This document shows, piece by piece, positions 33,795 to 44,671 of a DNA stretch of 64,000 nucleotides. Within the stretch, counting starts at the first letter, position 1. Each line of letters begins with the position of its first letter. Source of the stretch: Lathyrus oleraceus. Taxonomy: Eukaryota; Streptophyta; Magnoliopsida; Fabales; Fabaceae. The position numbers and the translations under genes are program-made. Location of the stretch: the NCBI RefSeq assembly GCF_024323335.1, contig NC_066581.1, forward strand, positions 31,306,699 through 31,370,698. Reading direction: 5' to 3'. The notes under the pieces were generated by a model that saw only the letters and a program-made list of their open reading frames with translations, was not told the origin of the DNA and did no database searches.

Positions 33795-35539
33795 TGTAGC
33801 GGGGTTTTCGTTACCTTTAGGTTGATTGACTAAACCAAAAGTCAACATACAATTCGAGTCGCCACCGCACTTTTATTTTTCCAAAGGAAAGGCTAAAAAG
33901 AGAACAAAAGCCAACTAAGAAGTTTTTCAAATAAAAAACTAATAAAAATGTCAGAGATCTAGGTAAGGGGGTTGGTTATGAAATGGGAAGGTTTTACGCA
34001 CCCAAAACATCCTTAGTACTCTAAGGGAACCCTTTTTGCAGATATGTGTTGTAGGTTGGTATTTGTGAAAAGACTTGTGCAAAAGATTGGAGGGATGAGA
34101 AGAGAATAGATTATATTTATAAACTTTATTGTTTGAATGGATGAACCCATTGCCTACGTACCATCAAAAAGGAGGATCAAAACTTCGTAGTTCGGGGTAA
34201 AAATTTCAAAGATTGGTGAATTGATTTTAATCAAAAGCCCTAAGGTCTTTTGTTATCAGAGGGAGAAAACTCAACCTAAACAAACAATCCACCATGTGAG
34301 GAAGGCTTCAACATTGTAGTGAGGGGTTAACCCTATAATAAGCATGGAAGGCTTATAATCCAACACTAAGGATGAGGTGAGATTTACATCAACCACTATG
34401 ATAACTCAAACCTATGACTAATGTTTATGAAAAGGTTTTAACAAGTGGCCATTGGAACCACAAAACAACTTGAAATGGATTGTATTTACAAATTAGATTT
34501 ATTTACAAAATGAAGTTAAAGTTGAATTAAAGTTTATTTACAATGAGTATTTATGAAGATGGTTTTGAAAAGTCAAAGGCCTAAGGCCTAGGTTTCTAAT
34601 TTGAAACAAAGTCAAAGTTTTAAAAATGATTTTTGGCTTGGTTAGAGTGGGGAGAAGAAGAGAAGGGATATTCCTAAAGCATACAAAGATAAGAGGGGAA
34701 AGAAAAACCCTTGGAGTTCCTTTTCTTGAAGTCATAGAGATGACTCAAGATGCTCCTTTCCTTTGGACTTAGCACACAAACAAGCAATCAATAATTTGAA
34801 TTCAAGCTCCTAGGATCTCCATTTAGATTGGCTCTTATCTTGGTTACTCATGACAATGGCCCTCTTTTCACAATCTCAAAGTGGGATCCCTATCACACAA
34901 AAGCAAACATCAAAAAGTTCATAACACAATAAGGGGAATGGACAAAGAATAAGTTTGAGGAGAAGTCCTTTGAGATTAACTTTGAGTTTTAGCATTCTAA
35001 AGGCATGAGGCATAGTTTCTCTTCAACAATTTTTTTTCATTTTAAAGGCATGAGGCGTAGTTGCTCTAGAACTCCTTTAAGCATGGGTAAGTCCTAATTC
35101 TAAGTCCTTTCTCCTTTTTCATTTGGTCCACACAAAACAAACACAAAGCAACACAAAATATCAATATATATATATACAATAATGGGCTCCAATGAGCAAA
35201 ACCAAAATGACATAAACATAAAATATGTGCTCAAGTGAGCAAAGTGAAAATCAATATGAATAATGAGCAAGAAATAAATGACATTAAAAATAAATGGCAA
35301 GAAATTAAATGCTCAAATTAAAGTTAGTAGTTAGTGAGGTTATGTTAGCTTGTCATAAGACAATGTAGCGCTATGTTAAGCAGTCGTAAGTGGACTAATG
35401 TAGTACTCACACCTATATGAGGCCGATCAAAAAGAATATAGGCAAAGAACACAAGTTAAAGATCATGAATAGTAAGCCAAGCTCCAAAAACTTGCCATGC
35501 CAAACAAAAGGGGAAGGGCCTTGTATTGACTTTTAGTTA
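33795..35539 (-). mobile_element. 3' LTR of Ogre B, terminal 1745 bp
   Basis: It aligns from end to end with 52461-54205 of the B 5' LTR. In the first roughly 410 bases I count about 22 differences, about 5%. It stops at 35539 at a rearrangement junction with the Athila element, so more than 3 kb of this LTR are missing. Confidence 0.9.
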
Positions 35540-35549
35540 AAGATCATGA
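35535..35549. other. Templated filler at the B LTR / Athila LTR junction
   Basis: AGTTAAAGATCATGA here is an exact copy of 35454-35468, 81 bases upstream in the same LTR. At the matching place the B 5' LTR reads AGTTATTTGCTTG instead. The first five bases are LTR, the last four can be shared with the Athila LTR, and the rest is inserted copy. Confidence 0.75.
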
Positions 35550-35580
35550 CGCGTTCGTATATTTGCGAAACACCGCATCA
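35547..35580 (+). mobile_element. Remnant of the Athila 5' LTR (last 34 bp)
   Basis: TGACGCGTTCGTATA and the following bases to GCATCA match the final 34 bases of the 3' LTR with one difference (TTTGCG versus CTTGCG). The other roughly 1750 bases are gone. Confidence 0.88.
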
Positions 35581-35586
35581 AGCTTT

Positions 35587-35603
35587 TGGCGCCGTTGCCG
35601 GGG
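35587..35603 (+). promoter_or_regulatory. Primer-binding site of the Athila element
   Basis: TGGCGCCGTTGCCGGGG is the PBS known from Athila and Calypso elements, which is attributed to a tRNA-Asp primer. It lies six bases after the LTR end. Confidence 0.9.
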
Positions 35604-35775
35604 ACCAATTTCGTCAAATTTCATTTTCCTGTTGTTATATCGTTTAGACTTAGGATATTTCCCGCCGGTCAATGCGAAGAACTCGCAGCACCGGAAGTTT
35701 AAGCTTAGTATACCCTCTGGCGGAACCTGAATATTACGCTCGCGCACGTTATTCTTTCATAGAATTAAGAGTGCT

Positions 35776-36888
35776 ATGGCCGAAGATCAAAACCAAAGAC
35801 CTCTTAAAGATTTCTCTCACCCATCTAATGAAGAACCTAGTTCTAGTATAGTAAACCCAACCATCCCAGCTAATAATTTTGAACTTAAACCATCCCTGTT
35901 GCAACTAGTGCAACAGAGACAATTCGCAGGTCTCGCTACTGAGAACCCAAACCAACATTTAAAAATATTTCCTCAATTAGCAGACACTTTTAAAACCAAT
36001 GGAGCTTCTCCTGAGGCAATAAGTTTAAGATTATTTCCTTTTTCCCTCAAAGATAAAGCCCTATCATGGTTAGATTCCATTCCACCCAATTCGATTACGA
36101 CATAGGATAACCTTAGAAGAGTTTTTCTTGCTAGATATTTTCCCCCGAGTAAGACCGCCATTCTTCGAAACCATATGACTAGATTTACCCAAAACCAAGG
36201 AGAATCGTTGTTCGAAGCTTGGGAGAGATATAAAGAGTTGTTACGAGCATGCCCACATCATGGTTTAGAAAATTGGTTAATCATTCAAACCTTCTATAAT
36301 GGACTTCATTACAACACAAAGATGACCATCGACGCTACCGCAGGCGGTGCTCTGATGAACAAACCTTATCCTTAAGCTAGTGCCCTCATCGAAGATATGG
36401 CTCAAAACCATCAATCATGGGGAGTCGAACGAGCGACATTAGAGAAGAAGGAAGCCCAAGGAGGAGTGCATAAACTAAGCTCTATAGATATGATGCAAGC
36501 TAAAATGGATGCATTAGCCCTTAAGGTCGAGCATATGTGCATAAACCCGAATATTGTAGCAGCAGTTTCGTCGAATTGTGAGATATGTGGAACCAAAGGA
36601 CACCAATCTGCAAAATGCAGTCTAGTAAACGAAACCCACTCTGAGCAAGTGAACTACACCCAAGGGAACCCATATTCGAATACCTATAACCCTGGATTGA
36701 GGAATCACCCGAACTTCTCCTATAAAAACAATAACCCTATTCAAAATAATGCACCTCCGAGACCTAGTTATCAAGCCCCTAGATCAAATCAACCTATGCA
36801 ACTTGTACCACCAAAGCCGAGCCTTGAGAAAATTATGGAAAATTTTATCACCGCTCAAACCCAACAGAACAAGGAGTTCATGAACTAA
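35776..36888 (+). pseudogene. gag: Athila gag
   Basis: The Met at 35776 follows the PBS by about 170 bases. The retrotransposon-gag domain spans roughly residues 55-200 (motifs FPFSLKDKALSWLDSIP near 36030-36090 and ESLFEAWERYKELLRACP near 36190-36260). A CCHC knuckle, C-x2-C-x4-H-x4-C, lies at 36577-36618. In-frame stops occur at 36103-36105 (TAG where Trp is expected, after SITT) and at 36373-36375 (TAA), and the frame closes at 36886-36888. A Pro/Asn/Tyr-rich stretch follows the knuckle. The protein would assemble the particle and package RNA. Confidence 0.87.
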
Positions 36889-37620
36889 AACATTCATGTT
36901 AACAAATTGATTACCCAGTTAGGAACCAAGGTTGACCAAATAGTTACTCATACCAAGATGCTTGAAACCTAGATCTATCAGGTAGCTTTAAACCAAGCCC
37001 CTTAGACTACACCTGGAGGACAATTCCCTGGACAACCTCAACAAAATCCGAGAGGACAAGCCAATGCCATCACCCTACGAAGTGGGAACGCTTATGATGA
37101 GCCACCAAAACCTAGATTGAGTGAACCCGAAACTTCTAAGGAATGTACCAAACCCACAAACGAAGTAAAGGAACCAGAGGAATCTGAAAACCAGGAAGGT
37201 CGAGATAAAGGAGAAGAACCTAAAGACAAAACTTACGTACCACCCCCGCCATATAAACCACCTATACCATATCTGCAAAGACTCAAACAAACCCAGATCA
37301 ATAAACAGTATCAAAAATTTATTAAAGTTATAGAAAAACTTCATGTAGAAATCCCTTTCACAGAAGCCATCACCCAAATACCTTCTGATGCAAAGTTTCT
37401 CAAAGACATCCTTACCAATAAACGTAGACTTGACGATCCAAAGCCTTTGGAATGTAATGCTATTTCCGAGGACAAATTAGCAAAGAAAGATAAAGATCCT
37501 GGAAATTTTTCCATTCCTTGCCTTATGGGTAATCATGTCATCGAAAAAACTTTTCTAGACTTAGGAGCTAGTGTGAGCTTAATGCCTTTAGCAGTTTGTG
37601 AGAGGTTAAACTTAGGATAA
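36889..37620 (+). pseudogene. gag-pro: Athila gag-pro linker and first half of protease
   Basis: The same frame as gag continues, with stops at about 36970, 37003 and 37618. A charged linker with a polyproline run (near 37240-37270) leads to a short helical region and then to the aspartic protease active site Asp-Leu-Gly-Ala-Ser at 37559-37573. Athila-group elements have DLGAS or similar instead of the DTGAS/DSGAS usual elsewhere, so this is probably not damage. The stop at 37618 follows ERLNLG within the protease fold. Confidence 0.82.
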
Positions 37621-39572
37621 TTACAGCCCACTAAGATGTCACTTCAGTTAGCTGATAGATCTGTTAAATATCCGATAGGCATTTTAGAAGATGTCCCTAT
37701 TAGGATAGGTCAGTTGTTTATCCCTACTGATTTTGTTGTCATGGACATCAAAGAGGACAATGATATACCAATCCTTCTAGGTAGACCATTCTTATCGACT
37801 GTAGGAGCCATAATAGATGTCAAGAAAGGAAAGTTGACATTTGAGGTAGGTGACGAGAAAATAAAATTTATACTTTCGAAATTTCTTATGGCACCTGTGA
37901 TGGGAGACTCGTGTTATGCCTTAGATATCATTGATGAATGTGTTAGAGAATTAGAACAAAAAGAAATTATAAAAACAATTAAGTTACCATCAACTCTCAT
38001 AAGGGAAGATGATGACTTTAAGAAACCCTACATCGATGATAACCTTTACGAATGTTTATCCCTTACTCCAGATCCTATGCCATGCCCAAAGAAACCAACC
38101 TTAGAACATAAGGAACTGCCTAAGAACCTGAGATATGAGTTCCTCGATGAAAAGATGAACCGTCTAGTTATAGTTAGTGCTACCTTGAGCCAAGAGGAAA
38201 CGAACCAACTTTTAGACGTTTTACGAAGATATCCCTCAGCCTTAGGATATAATATCTCTGACCTGAAAGGTATAAGCCCATCCGTATGCATGCATCGAAT
38301 TTCGCTCGAAGAAGATTCAAAACTCTCTAGGGAACATCAGAGAAGAATAAACCCTATAATGAGTGATGTCGTTAAAAAGGAAGTTCTTAAGTTACTTGAG
38401 GTAGGTATCATCTACCAGATCTCGGATAGTAAGTGGGTGAGCCCTGTGCATGTAGTACCTAAAAAGGGAGGCATCACAGTCGTGCAAAACGATAAAGGCG
38501 AACATGTAGAAAAACGTTTAGAAGGAGGATGGCGGATGTGTATAGATTATAGAAAATTAAATAAAGCAACTAGGAAGGATCATTTCCCTTTACCATTTAT
38601 AGACCAGATGTTGGAGCGTCTAGCCAGACACTCTTACTTCTGTTATCTAGATGGATACTCTGGATTCTTCCAAATACCTATCCACCCCGAAGATCAAGAA
38701 AAAACTACCTTTACATGCCCTTATGGAACTTTTGCCTACAGACGAATGCCATTCGGCCTCTGTAATGCCTCAGCTACTTTCCAACGCTGCATGATGTCCA
38801 TCTTTGCAGATTACCTAGACGGTATCATGGAAGTGTTTATGGATGATTTCTCGGTTTGCGGATTTGATTTCCGTAATTGTCTTGCTAACCTTGAGAACAT
38901 CCTGGAGAGATGCGTGGAGGTAAACCTCGTGTTGAACTGGGAAAAATGTCATTTCATGGTGACCGAAGGAATAGTTTTAGGACATATAATTTCCGAAAAA
39001 GGTATAGAGGTAGATAAAGCTAAAATAGAAGTTATAGAAAACCTTAAAGCCCCAAAAACCATCAGAGAAGTCCGAAGCTTTCTTGGACACGTTGGATTCT
39101 ACCAGCGTTTTATTAAGGACTTCTCCAAAATAACTAAACATTTAACTGGACTTTTAATGAAAGATGCTGAATTCATTTTCGATGAAAAATGTAATGAGGC
39201 ATTTAATCTTTTAAAGCAAGCATTGATCTTAGCACCCATTATGAAACCGCCCGATTGGTCGGAACCTTTTGACATAATGTGCGATGCTAGTGATTATGCA
39301 GTTGGAGCCGTTCTATGACAAAGGAAAGATAAAAAATTACATGCCATTTATTATGCCAGTAGAACCCTAGATGCTGCCCAACTTAACTATGCAACAACTG
39401 AAAAAGAATTACTCGCCGTAGTTTTCGCTATAGACAAATTTAGATCTTATTTAGTAGGAGCAAAAATTATAGTTTACACCGATCATGCTGCCATTCGTTA
39501 CCTATTAAGTAAAAAAGATGCCAAGCCCAGGTTACTCCGATGGATTCTATTACTACAAGAGTTTGATTAAAC
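37621..39572 (+). pseudogene. pol: Athila protease C-half, reverse transcriptase and RNase H
   Basis: The protease ends with ILLGRPFLSTVGAIID (near 37770-37820). RT follows from about 38330: YQISDSKWVSPVHVVPKKGG (38410-38470), RMCIDYRKLNKATRKDHFPLP (38535-38600), FQIPIHPEDQEKTTFTCPYGT (38670-38730) and the catalytic Phe-Met-Asp-Asp at 38836-38847. The connection domain and RNase H begin near 39270 (CDASDYAVGAVL). A TGA at 39316-39318 interrupts RNase H, which continues in the same frame ([19 protein letters not shown], then [10 protein letters not shown]) to about 39567, where a small deletion shifts the frame. The 560-codon open stretch 37636-39318 is unusually long for this window and keeps all RT catalytic residues. 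Confidence 0.9.
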
Positions 39573-41072
39573 ATAAGAGATAAAAAAGGCACTGAAAATG
39601 TAGTAGCCGATCACCTTTCTGGGCTAGAACATCTAAAATCAGAATTAGTACCCATAAATGATGATTTCGCCTATGATAGACTGATAGCTAGAGTAGAAAC
39701 CATTGAAGATAATAGCCTAGATCCTAATGAGCACCCTCAAAATTCCTTAGCAATAAGTAACGTACCCTGGTATGCAGATTTCGTTAATTACCTAGCTGCT
39801 GATATAATACCCCCTGATCTTGACTACCATCGCAAGAAGAAATTCTTCCACGATGTGAGAAACTTCTATTGGGACGTACCGCTCCTTTTCAAAAGGGGTA
39901 AAGATGGCATTTTTCGCCGTTGCATTCCAGAAGAAGAGGTAAATAGTATTATCGAGCATTGTCATTCTGCACCTTATGGTGGACATGCGAGCACCTCTAA
40001 GACATACACCAAGATTCTTCAAGCTGGCCTATTCTGGCCTACCATGTGGCGTGATGTCTATGCTTGTATTGTCAAATGTGATAGATGCCAACGCACTGGA
40101 AACATTTCAAGGCGTGATGAAATGCCTCTAAGAAACATTCAGGAAGTAGAACTCTTTGACGTATGGGGTATAGATTTCATGGGACCTTTTCCACCATCCT
40201 TAGGAAACAGGTACATCTTAGTAGTTGTAGACTATGTGTCTAAGTGGATTGAAGCTATAGCTGCACCCACAAACGACACTAGGGTAGTAATCAAACTATT
40301 TAAAAACTATATATTCCCTAGATTTGGAACACCACGTTTAGTTATAAGTGATGGAGGATCACACTTTATATCGAGAATATTTGACAAACTTTTAAGAAAA
40401 TATGGAGTTAGGCATAGAGTAGCAACACCGTACCATCCACAAACTAGTGGCCAAGTAGAAGTATCTAATAGGGAGATAAAACAAATCCTAGAGAAAACTG
40501 TTTCTATTTCTAGGAGAGACTGGTCTCAGAAGCTTCAAGAAGCATTATGGGCCTATAGAACCGCTTCCAAAACCCCTATAGGAACTACTCCTTATCAATT
40601 AGTTTATGGAAAATCATGTCACTTACCATTCGAATTAGAGCATAAGGCCTATTGGGCCATTAAAACTTTGAATTTAGACTACCTAGCCGCTGGAGAAAAG
40701 CGTACCCTAGACATTCATAAACTAGAAGAACTTAGGCAGTCTGCCTACGAGAATGCAAAAATATATAAAGAGAGAACAAAAGCCTATCACGACAAAAGAA
40801 TAGTAAAGAAAAATTTCAATATAGGCGATCCTGTTCTCCTTTTCAACTCTAGGTTACGACTCTTCCCTGGAAAGCTACGTTCAAGATGGAATGGTCCCTT
40901 CGAAGTATCCAAGATTCTGAGATCCGGAGCCGTAGAAATCAAGAACGAAACCTGTAGTCCATTCATTGTAAATGGACAAATACTGAAGCTCTACGAAGGA
41001 GGAGACATTCCAGCATACTACTCAAGCCACACCCTAATTGATCCACCAATTCCTACTACTACAGGTGTATAA
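39573..41072 (+). pseudogene. int: Athila integrase
   Basis: After the frameshift the frame is open to the stop at 41070-41072; the part from 39855 codes for 405 residues without a break. The zinc-binding HHCC domain is present, with H-x8-H near 39958-39990 and C-x2-C near 40078-40090. The catalytic core has Asp in GIDFMGP (near 40170), Asp in ISDGGSHF (near 40350) and, 35 residues on, Glu in [11 protein letters not shown] (near 40455), the full D,D35E triad. The GPY-like C-terminal part ([12 protein letters not shown] near 40885) is also present. No chromodomain is seen, as expected for the Athila lineage. This is the best preserved gene in the window, but it has lost its frame connection to RT. 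Confidence 0.9.
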
Positions 41073-41255
41073 ATTCTAATCGTCAAGCTAATGAAGTTAA
41101 ACAAGCGTTGCGTGGGAGGCAACTAATGGTTTTTCTTTCATTTTACTTTTTCGCATTTATTTAATTTAATTTTAATTTTATTTTATCATATTTTGCATTG
41201 AGACTAAAATTTGAATGGTTTGCACTTTCAGGATCACTTTCTTAACTTTTACAGG

Positions 41256-41797
41256 ATGCAGGATTTCGATGACATGCGCGTGGCTTATAGAGATAATGCT
41301 CAGAGAGAGCGCTACATCGCTCTGTATCAGCGCCCTATGGCACCCACACGTTATCCTGATCAGCACTGTATGGAGGCACTGGGTATCGAGCCGAGTATTC
41401 GACTCCTTAGCCACCAACTTCACTGGAACGAGTTTGCTGATGACTTGAGTAACACCTACAGAAACCTGACATTGGAGTTCCTGAGTTCATTCGACTATGA
41501 TCCATACTCTGGACCAGATGGGTATGCTGCTTTCAGGCTCTTTGGAGTTGAGTACTCTTTCAGCCAAAAAGAGTTCGGCGACCTATTGGAGTTGAGTACT
41601 CTTTAGCCCGTCAGCAACACCACCACTGTCAACATATTGCTCTCATAGAAAACACTCAAGGTTCCATTATGGGTAACCTTCGCGAGGTGAGGACCGCTCA
41701 GGATGCCCTACAGGCGAGGATGGATCAGAGAGACCGTTGTCGTACCCGATCCCGTCGTCCACCTCAGGATGGCGAGGGCACTAGTGGTGAGCAATAG
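41256..41797 (+). pseudogene. Athila env-like frame, internally deleted
   Basis: The Met at 41256 begins about 117 residues resembling the start of the frame found after integrase in Athila/Calypso elements (LEFLSSFDYDP and FRLFGVEYSFSQKEFGDLL). The frame ends at 41603-41605 in a second copy of TGGAGTTGAGTACTCTTT. Beyond it the C-terminal end of the same type of protein (GNLREVRTAQDALQARMDQRD) runs to a TAG at 41795-41797. The centre of the gene is therefore deleted. A pyrimidine stretch ending in CAG (about 41240-41254) precedes the Met and could be a splice acceptor, since these genes are thought to be expressed from spliced RNA; this is inference. Confidence 0.75.
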
Positions 41798-42886
41798 GTT
41801 ATCAGGTAACTCTTCCCTTATCTTATTTCGAAACATTGGGGACAATGTTCGAATTAAGTGTGGGAGGAGACTCTATCGTTTTTTCTTTATTGTCATTCTC
41901 GTTTTTTTCCTTTATCGCTTTTTCTTTGTTATTTTTAGATAGTTTATTTATTGTTATTTCCTTTTAGTTGTTTATTTTGCTTTTTAGTATAATGCATGAG
42001 TTTGACGAGTCACCAAATATAGTATATTTTTAGTACAATCCTACCTCCCCATACCTTTAGCCCCACCAAATTTTTTTTGCAAAAGAAAATAGTGTTATTC
42101 TGAAAGTTTTCAGGTTTTAAGGACATGTCTTGAGTAAGGATGCGGTGACTTGGGAGAACTTTGCGAAACATCAGTATTATTTTAGCGCCATAGACTTTGT
42201 AAATATAGGAATCATTCCCGAAACCCCATATACCATGGCCTTAATCATCATTTCCGTATAAGTCCTTAGTAGTTTATCTCAGCAGTCAGCTCCGGCCTAC
42301 GCATCCTCTACGTAGGGGACCGATGCAAATAAGTGAATGATCCAGAAAAACAAAAAAAAATAAAAAGCAAAAAGGCAACTCCGGTATAGGTGACCCTCAC
42401 AAAGTCATTTAAGCCAAAGAATTGTAAAAATTTGCTACAAAAAGAAAAAGAAAAAAAAAAGAAAAACTTACCCACTGTTAGTTGGTTCAGAGGTATCTAG
42501 CACTGAACTCGGTAGGGCGGATTACGATCCGATCCCCCACAACTACAGTTGGGTCCAATAAAAGGGTTTACACATATTTATGTGCCAAAAACCCCATGCT
42601 TAGATCATAATCACTAACAGGCCACTCTACTATCAAGCATGTACGGAATAGGCAAGCCTAGGTATTTTGGGATAATATGGGTTGGTTAATATAGGAATGA
42701 AGTTTATGTTCGTATTTGCGGATTAGTGTCATCATGATACCCTTAGTTCACTCAGTTAGTACCTATCACTGCATTCCGACTTGAACTTAGAATTTTTACC
42801 TGAAACACTCGTTTACACAAATTTTCTTTTATGAGCTTTTTAATGTTTTGCTTGAGGACAAGCAAAGGTTTAAGTGTGGGAGAGTT
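41798..42886 (+). other. Athila 3' untranslated region with PPT
   Basis: No gene is seen. The stretch has several low-complexity A-rich and T-rich runs (for example 42340-42370 and 42440-42470). The last bases, TTAAGTGTGGGAGAGTT (42870-42886), form the polypurine tract next to the LTR. A similar AAGTGTGGGAGGAG at about 41857 may be a second PPT. Confidence 0.7.
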
Positions 42887-43287
42887 TGATAACACTGAAA
42901 TTTACCGTATTTTCGACTCCAATTTCACATGCATTCTAGTTGTTTTATTATCATTTTGTTGTGTTATTGCTATGTTTTCCTTTGTTTTCAGGTTTTTACT
43001 TTAATCGGAGCCCCGATCGAGGAAAGGAGTGAAAAAGAGCTAAAAACCCTAAAATTCAGCATTTTGTACTTGTGGCTTACCCCATGGCTGGTGCCATAGA
43101 CCCTGCCATGACGTGTCCAAGCTCAACTTCCCTCAACTTCCACGTTCCCCACTACTTCCACTAAGGCGCCTCATTTTGTGCTTGTGACGGGCGCCATGGC
43201 CTTGTGGCGGGCGCCACAAGAGGAAAGTTTTTTCCTCCCATTTTCAAGTTGAAGGGCATCCTTGTCATTTCCATCTTTTTACTTTCT

Positions 43288-43296
43288 TATAAATAG
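43288..43296 (+). promoter_or_regulatory. Putative TATA box of the Athila LTR
   Basis: TATAAATAG lies 400 bp into the LTR and upstream of the minisatellite-bearing R/U5 part. Confidence 0.6.
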
Positions 43297-43559
43297 AAAC
43301 TCGAAATCACTTTTACAATCATCCAAACTTAGAGCAGAGGGAAACTCAGAGCAACTTTGTTTCACTTAGGCATATATTCAGTATTATAAAGTGGTAATCA
43401 CTTCGCATTGGAGTGTTACCACAATTGTGTAATCGAGTCTGTGATAGAGTCTGTAATCGAGTTTGGAGCACTTTGGAAGGAAGTTAATCCTGCCGCCATT
43501 TTCATTTCCGCTTTGCAATTTATTCAACCCTCCGATTGGAGCAGGTTTTTATTACTTGT

Positions 43560-43885
43560 CTTTATCTTATTTATTTTCCCGCACTCGCTTTACTTTATTT
43601 ATTTCTCGCACTCGCTTTAAATTATTTATTTCCTCGCACTCGCTTTACTTTATTTATTTCTCGCACTCGCTTTAAATTATTTATTTCCTCGCTCTCGCTT
43701 TACTTTCATTTATTTCTCGCACTCGCTTTAAATTATTTATTTCCTCGCACTCGCTTTAAATTATTTATTTCTTCGCACTCGCTTTACTTTAATTTATTTC
43801 CTCACACTCGCTTTAATTTTATTTATTTCCTCGCACTCGCACTACTTTTATTTACTTTCCGCACTCGCACTACTTTTATTTATTT
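43560..43885 (+). repeat. Minisatellite in the Athila LTR (11 units of 27-29 bp)
   Basis: The unit is close to TTCCTCGCACTCGCTTTA followed by AATTATTTAT or CTTTATTTAT. Eleven copies can be counted with one or two changes each; the last two carry CGCACTACTT. The three overlapping open frames coding for Arg-Thr-Arg-Phe repeats (43408-43913) come from this periodicity and are not genes. Confidence 0.92.
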
Positions 43886-44671
43886 TAATGCACTTTTACT
43901 TTACCATGTCTAACTAAATTTATAAGGTTAGAATGTAAAGATCGTAATTGAACCGATAATCCGTACAATTGTTCGTAGAAACACTTAATGGCTATTTTAA
44001 CTTTCAACTTAAGTTTTCCCGCACTTCAATTCCATTGGGTAAGATCGAAAGCCGTCCAACGTCTTTTTAAACTTAATTGTTTTTAACTATTTCAAAAACA
44101 GCGAAAGCGTTTTGTTTAGTTGATTAGGAGATTTTAACATTAAGAAGAAAAGAGATTTTAAAACTATTTTCGGACACGTTTATAAGTTTAGAGTCTGGTT
44201 TCGTGAGAACCTCTTTTGGTTAAGAAATCCAGGTTATAATACTTTTCAACTTAGTCAAGATACTATATTTCTTAAAAATAGGTTTACTACTCTAACGCAA
44301 TGCGCGCCTTTTTATAAGTGACAATAAGAGGGTTTGATTAGGGAGAACAACTCGGTTCTGAATACGCGAAAGCGACAGTTCCTGTTAAATTAGTTCTTTT
44401 CAAAGTAGGAAACACTGCCCATAAGTAGCTCTATTAGCAAGTACTTGGATTATCCATTGATTACGTGAATTACATTCGACCCTGTCTTTATTAATTAAAT
44501 TTATTTCAATACTTTACTTTTCATTGCATACTCCAACAAAAACACCTATTTTGATTGCCTTTGATAAACACCATAACAATAGATAACGATAGATTGACAC
44601 TTGGTCTCTGTGGATTCGACAATCTTTTATATTACTCTGACGCGTTCGTATACTTGCGAAACACCGCATCA

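Larger units (their letters stand above)
35547..44671 (+). mobile_element. Athila/Calypso-type gypsy element
   Basis: In order the element has a 34-bp remnant of the 5' LTR, PBS, gag with a zinc knuckle, protease, RT, RNase H, integrase, an env-like remnant, a PPT and a 1785-bp 3' LTR. The PBS type, the gag sequence and the extra frame after integrase place it in the Athila lineage of Ty3/gypsy. It is disabled by stops and deletions. Its right end lies in the LTR of element C; its left end was lost in a deletion. Confidence 0.9.
42887..44671 (+). mobile_element. 3' LTR of the Athila element
   Basis: This 1785-bp LTR begins TGATAACACTGAAATTTACC after the PPT and ends ACACCGCATCA, the same end as the 5' remnant. 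The base after the end starts LTR C sequence, with GTAGC (44672-44676) as candidate target duplication. Confidence 0.9.

Noticed and set aside
36889..37620. Asp-Leu-Gly protease motif as an inactivating mutation
   Set aside because: Athila-group proteases commonly have DLGAS or close forms, so it is more likely the family state.
41178..41448. Additional frames overlapping the Athila env-like start
   Set aside because: They are in other phases and on the other strand; only the 41211 frame resembles the family.
43408..43913. Overlapping open frames with Arg-Thr-Arg-Phe repeats, possibly a repetitive protein
   Set aside because: They are translations of the LTR minisatellite in several frames and share no start context or domain.
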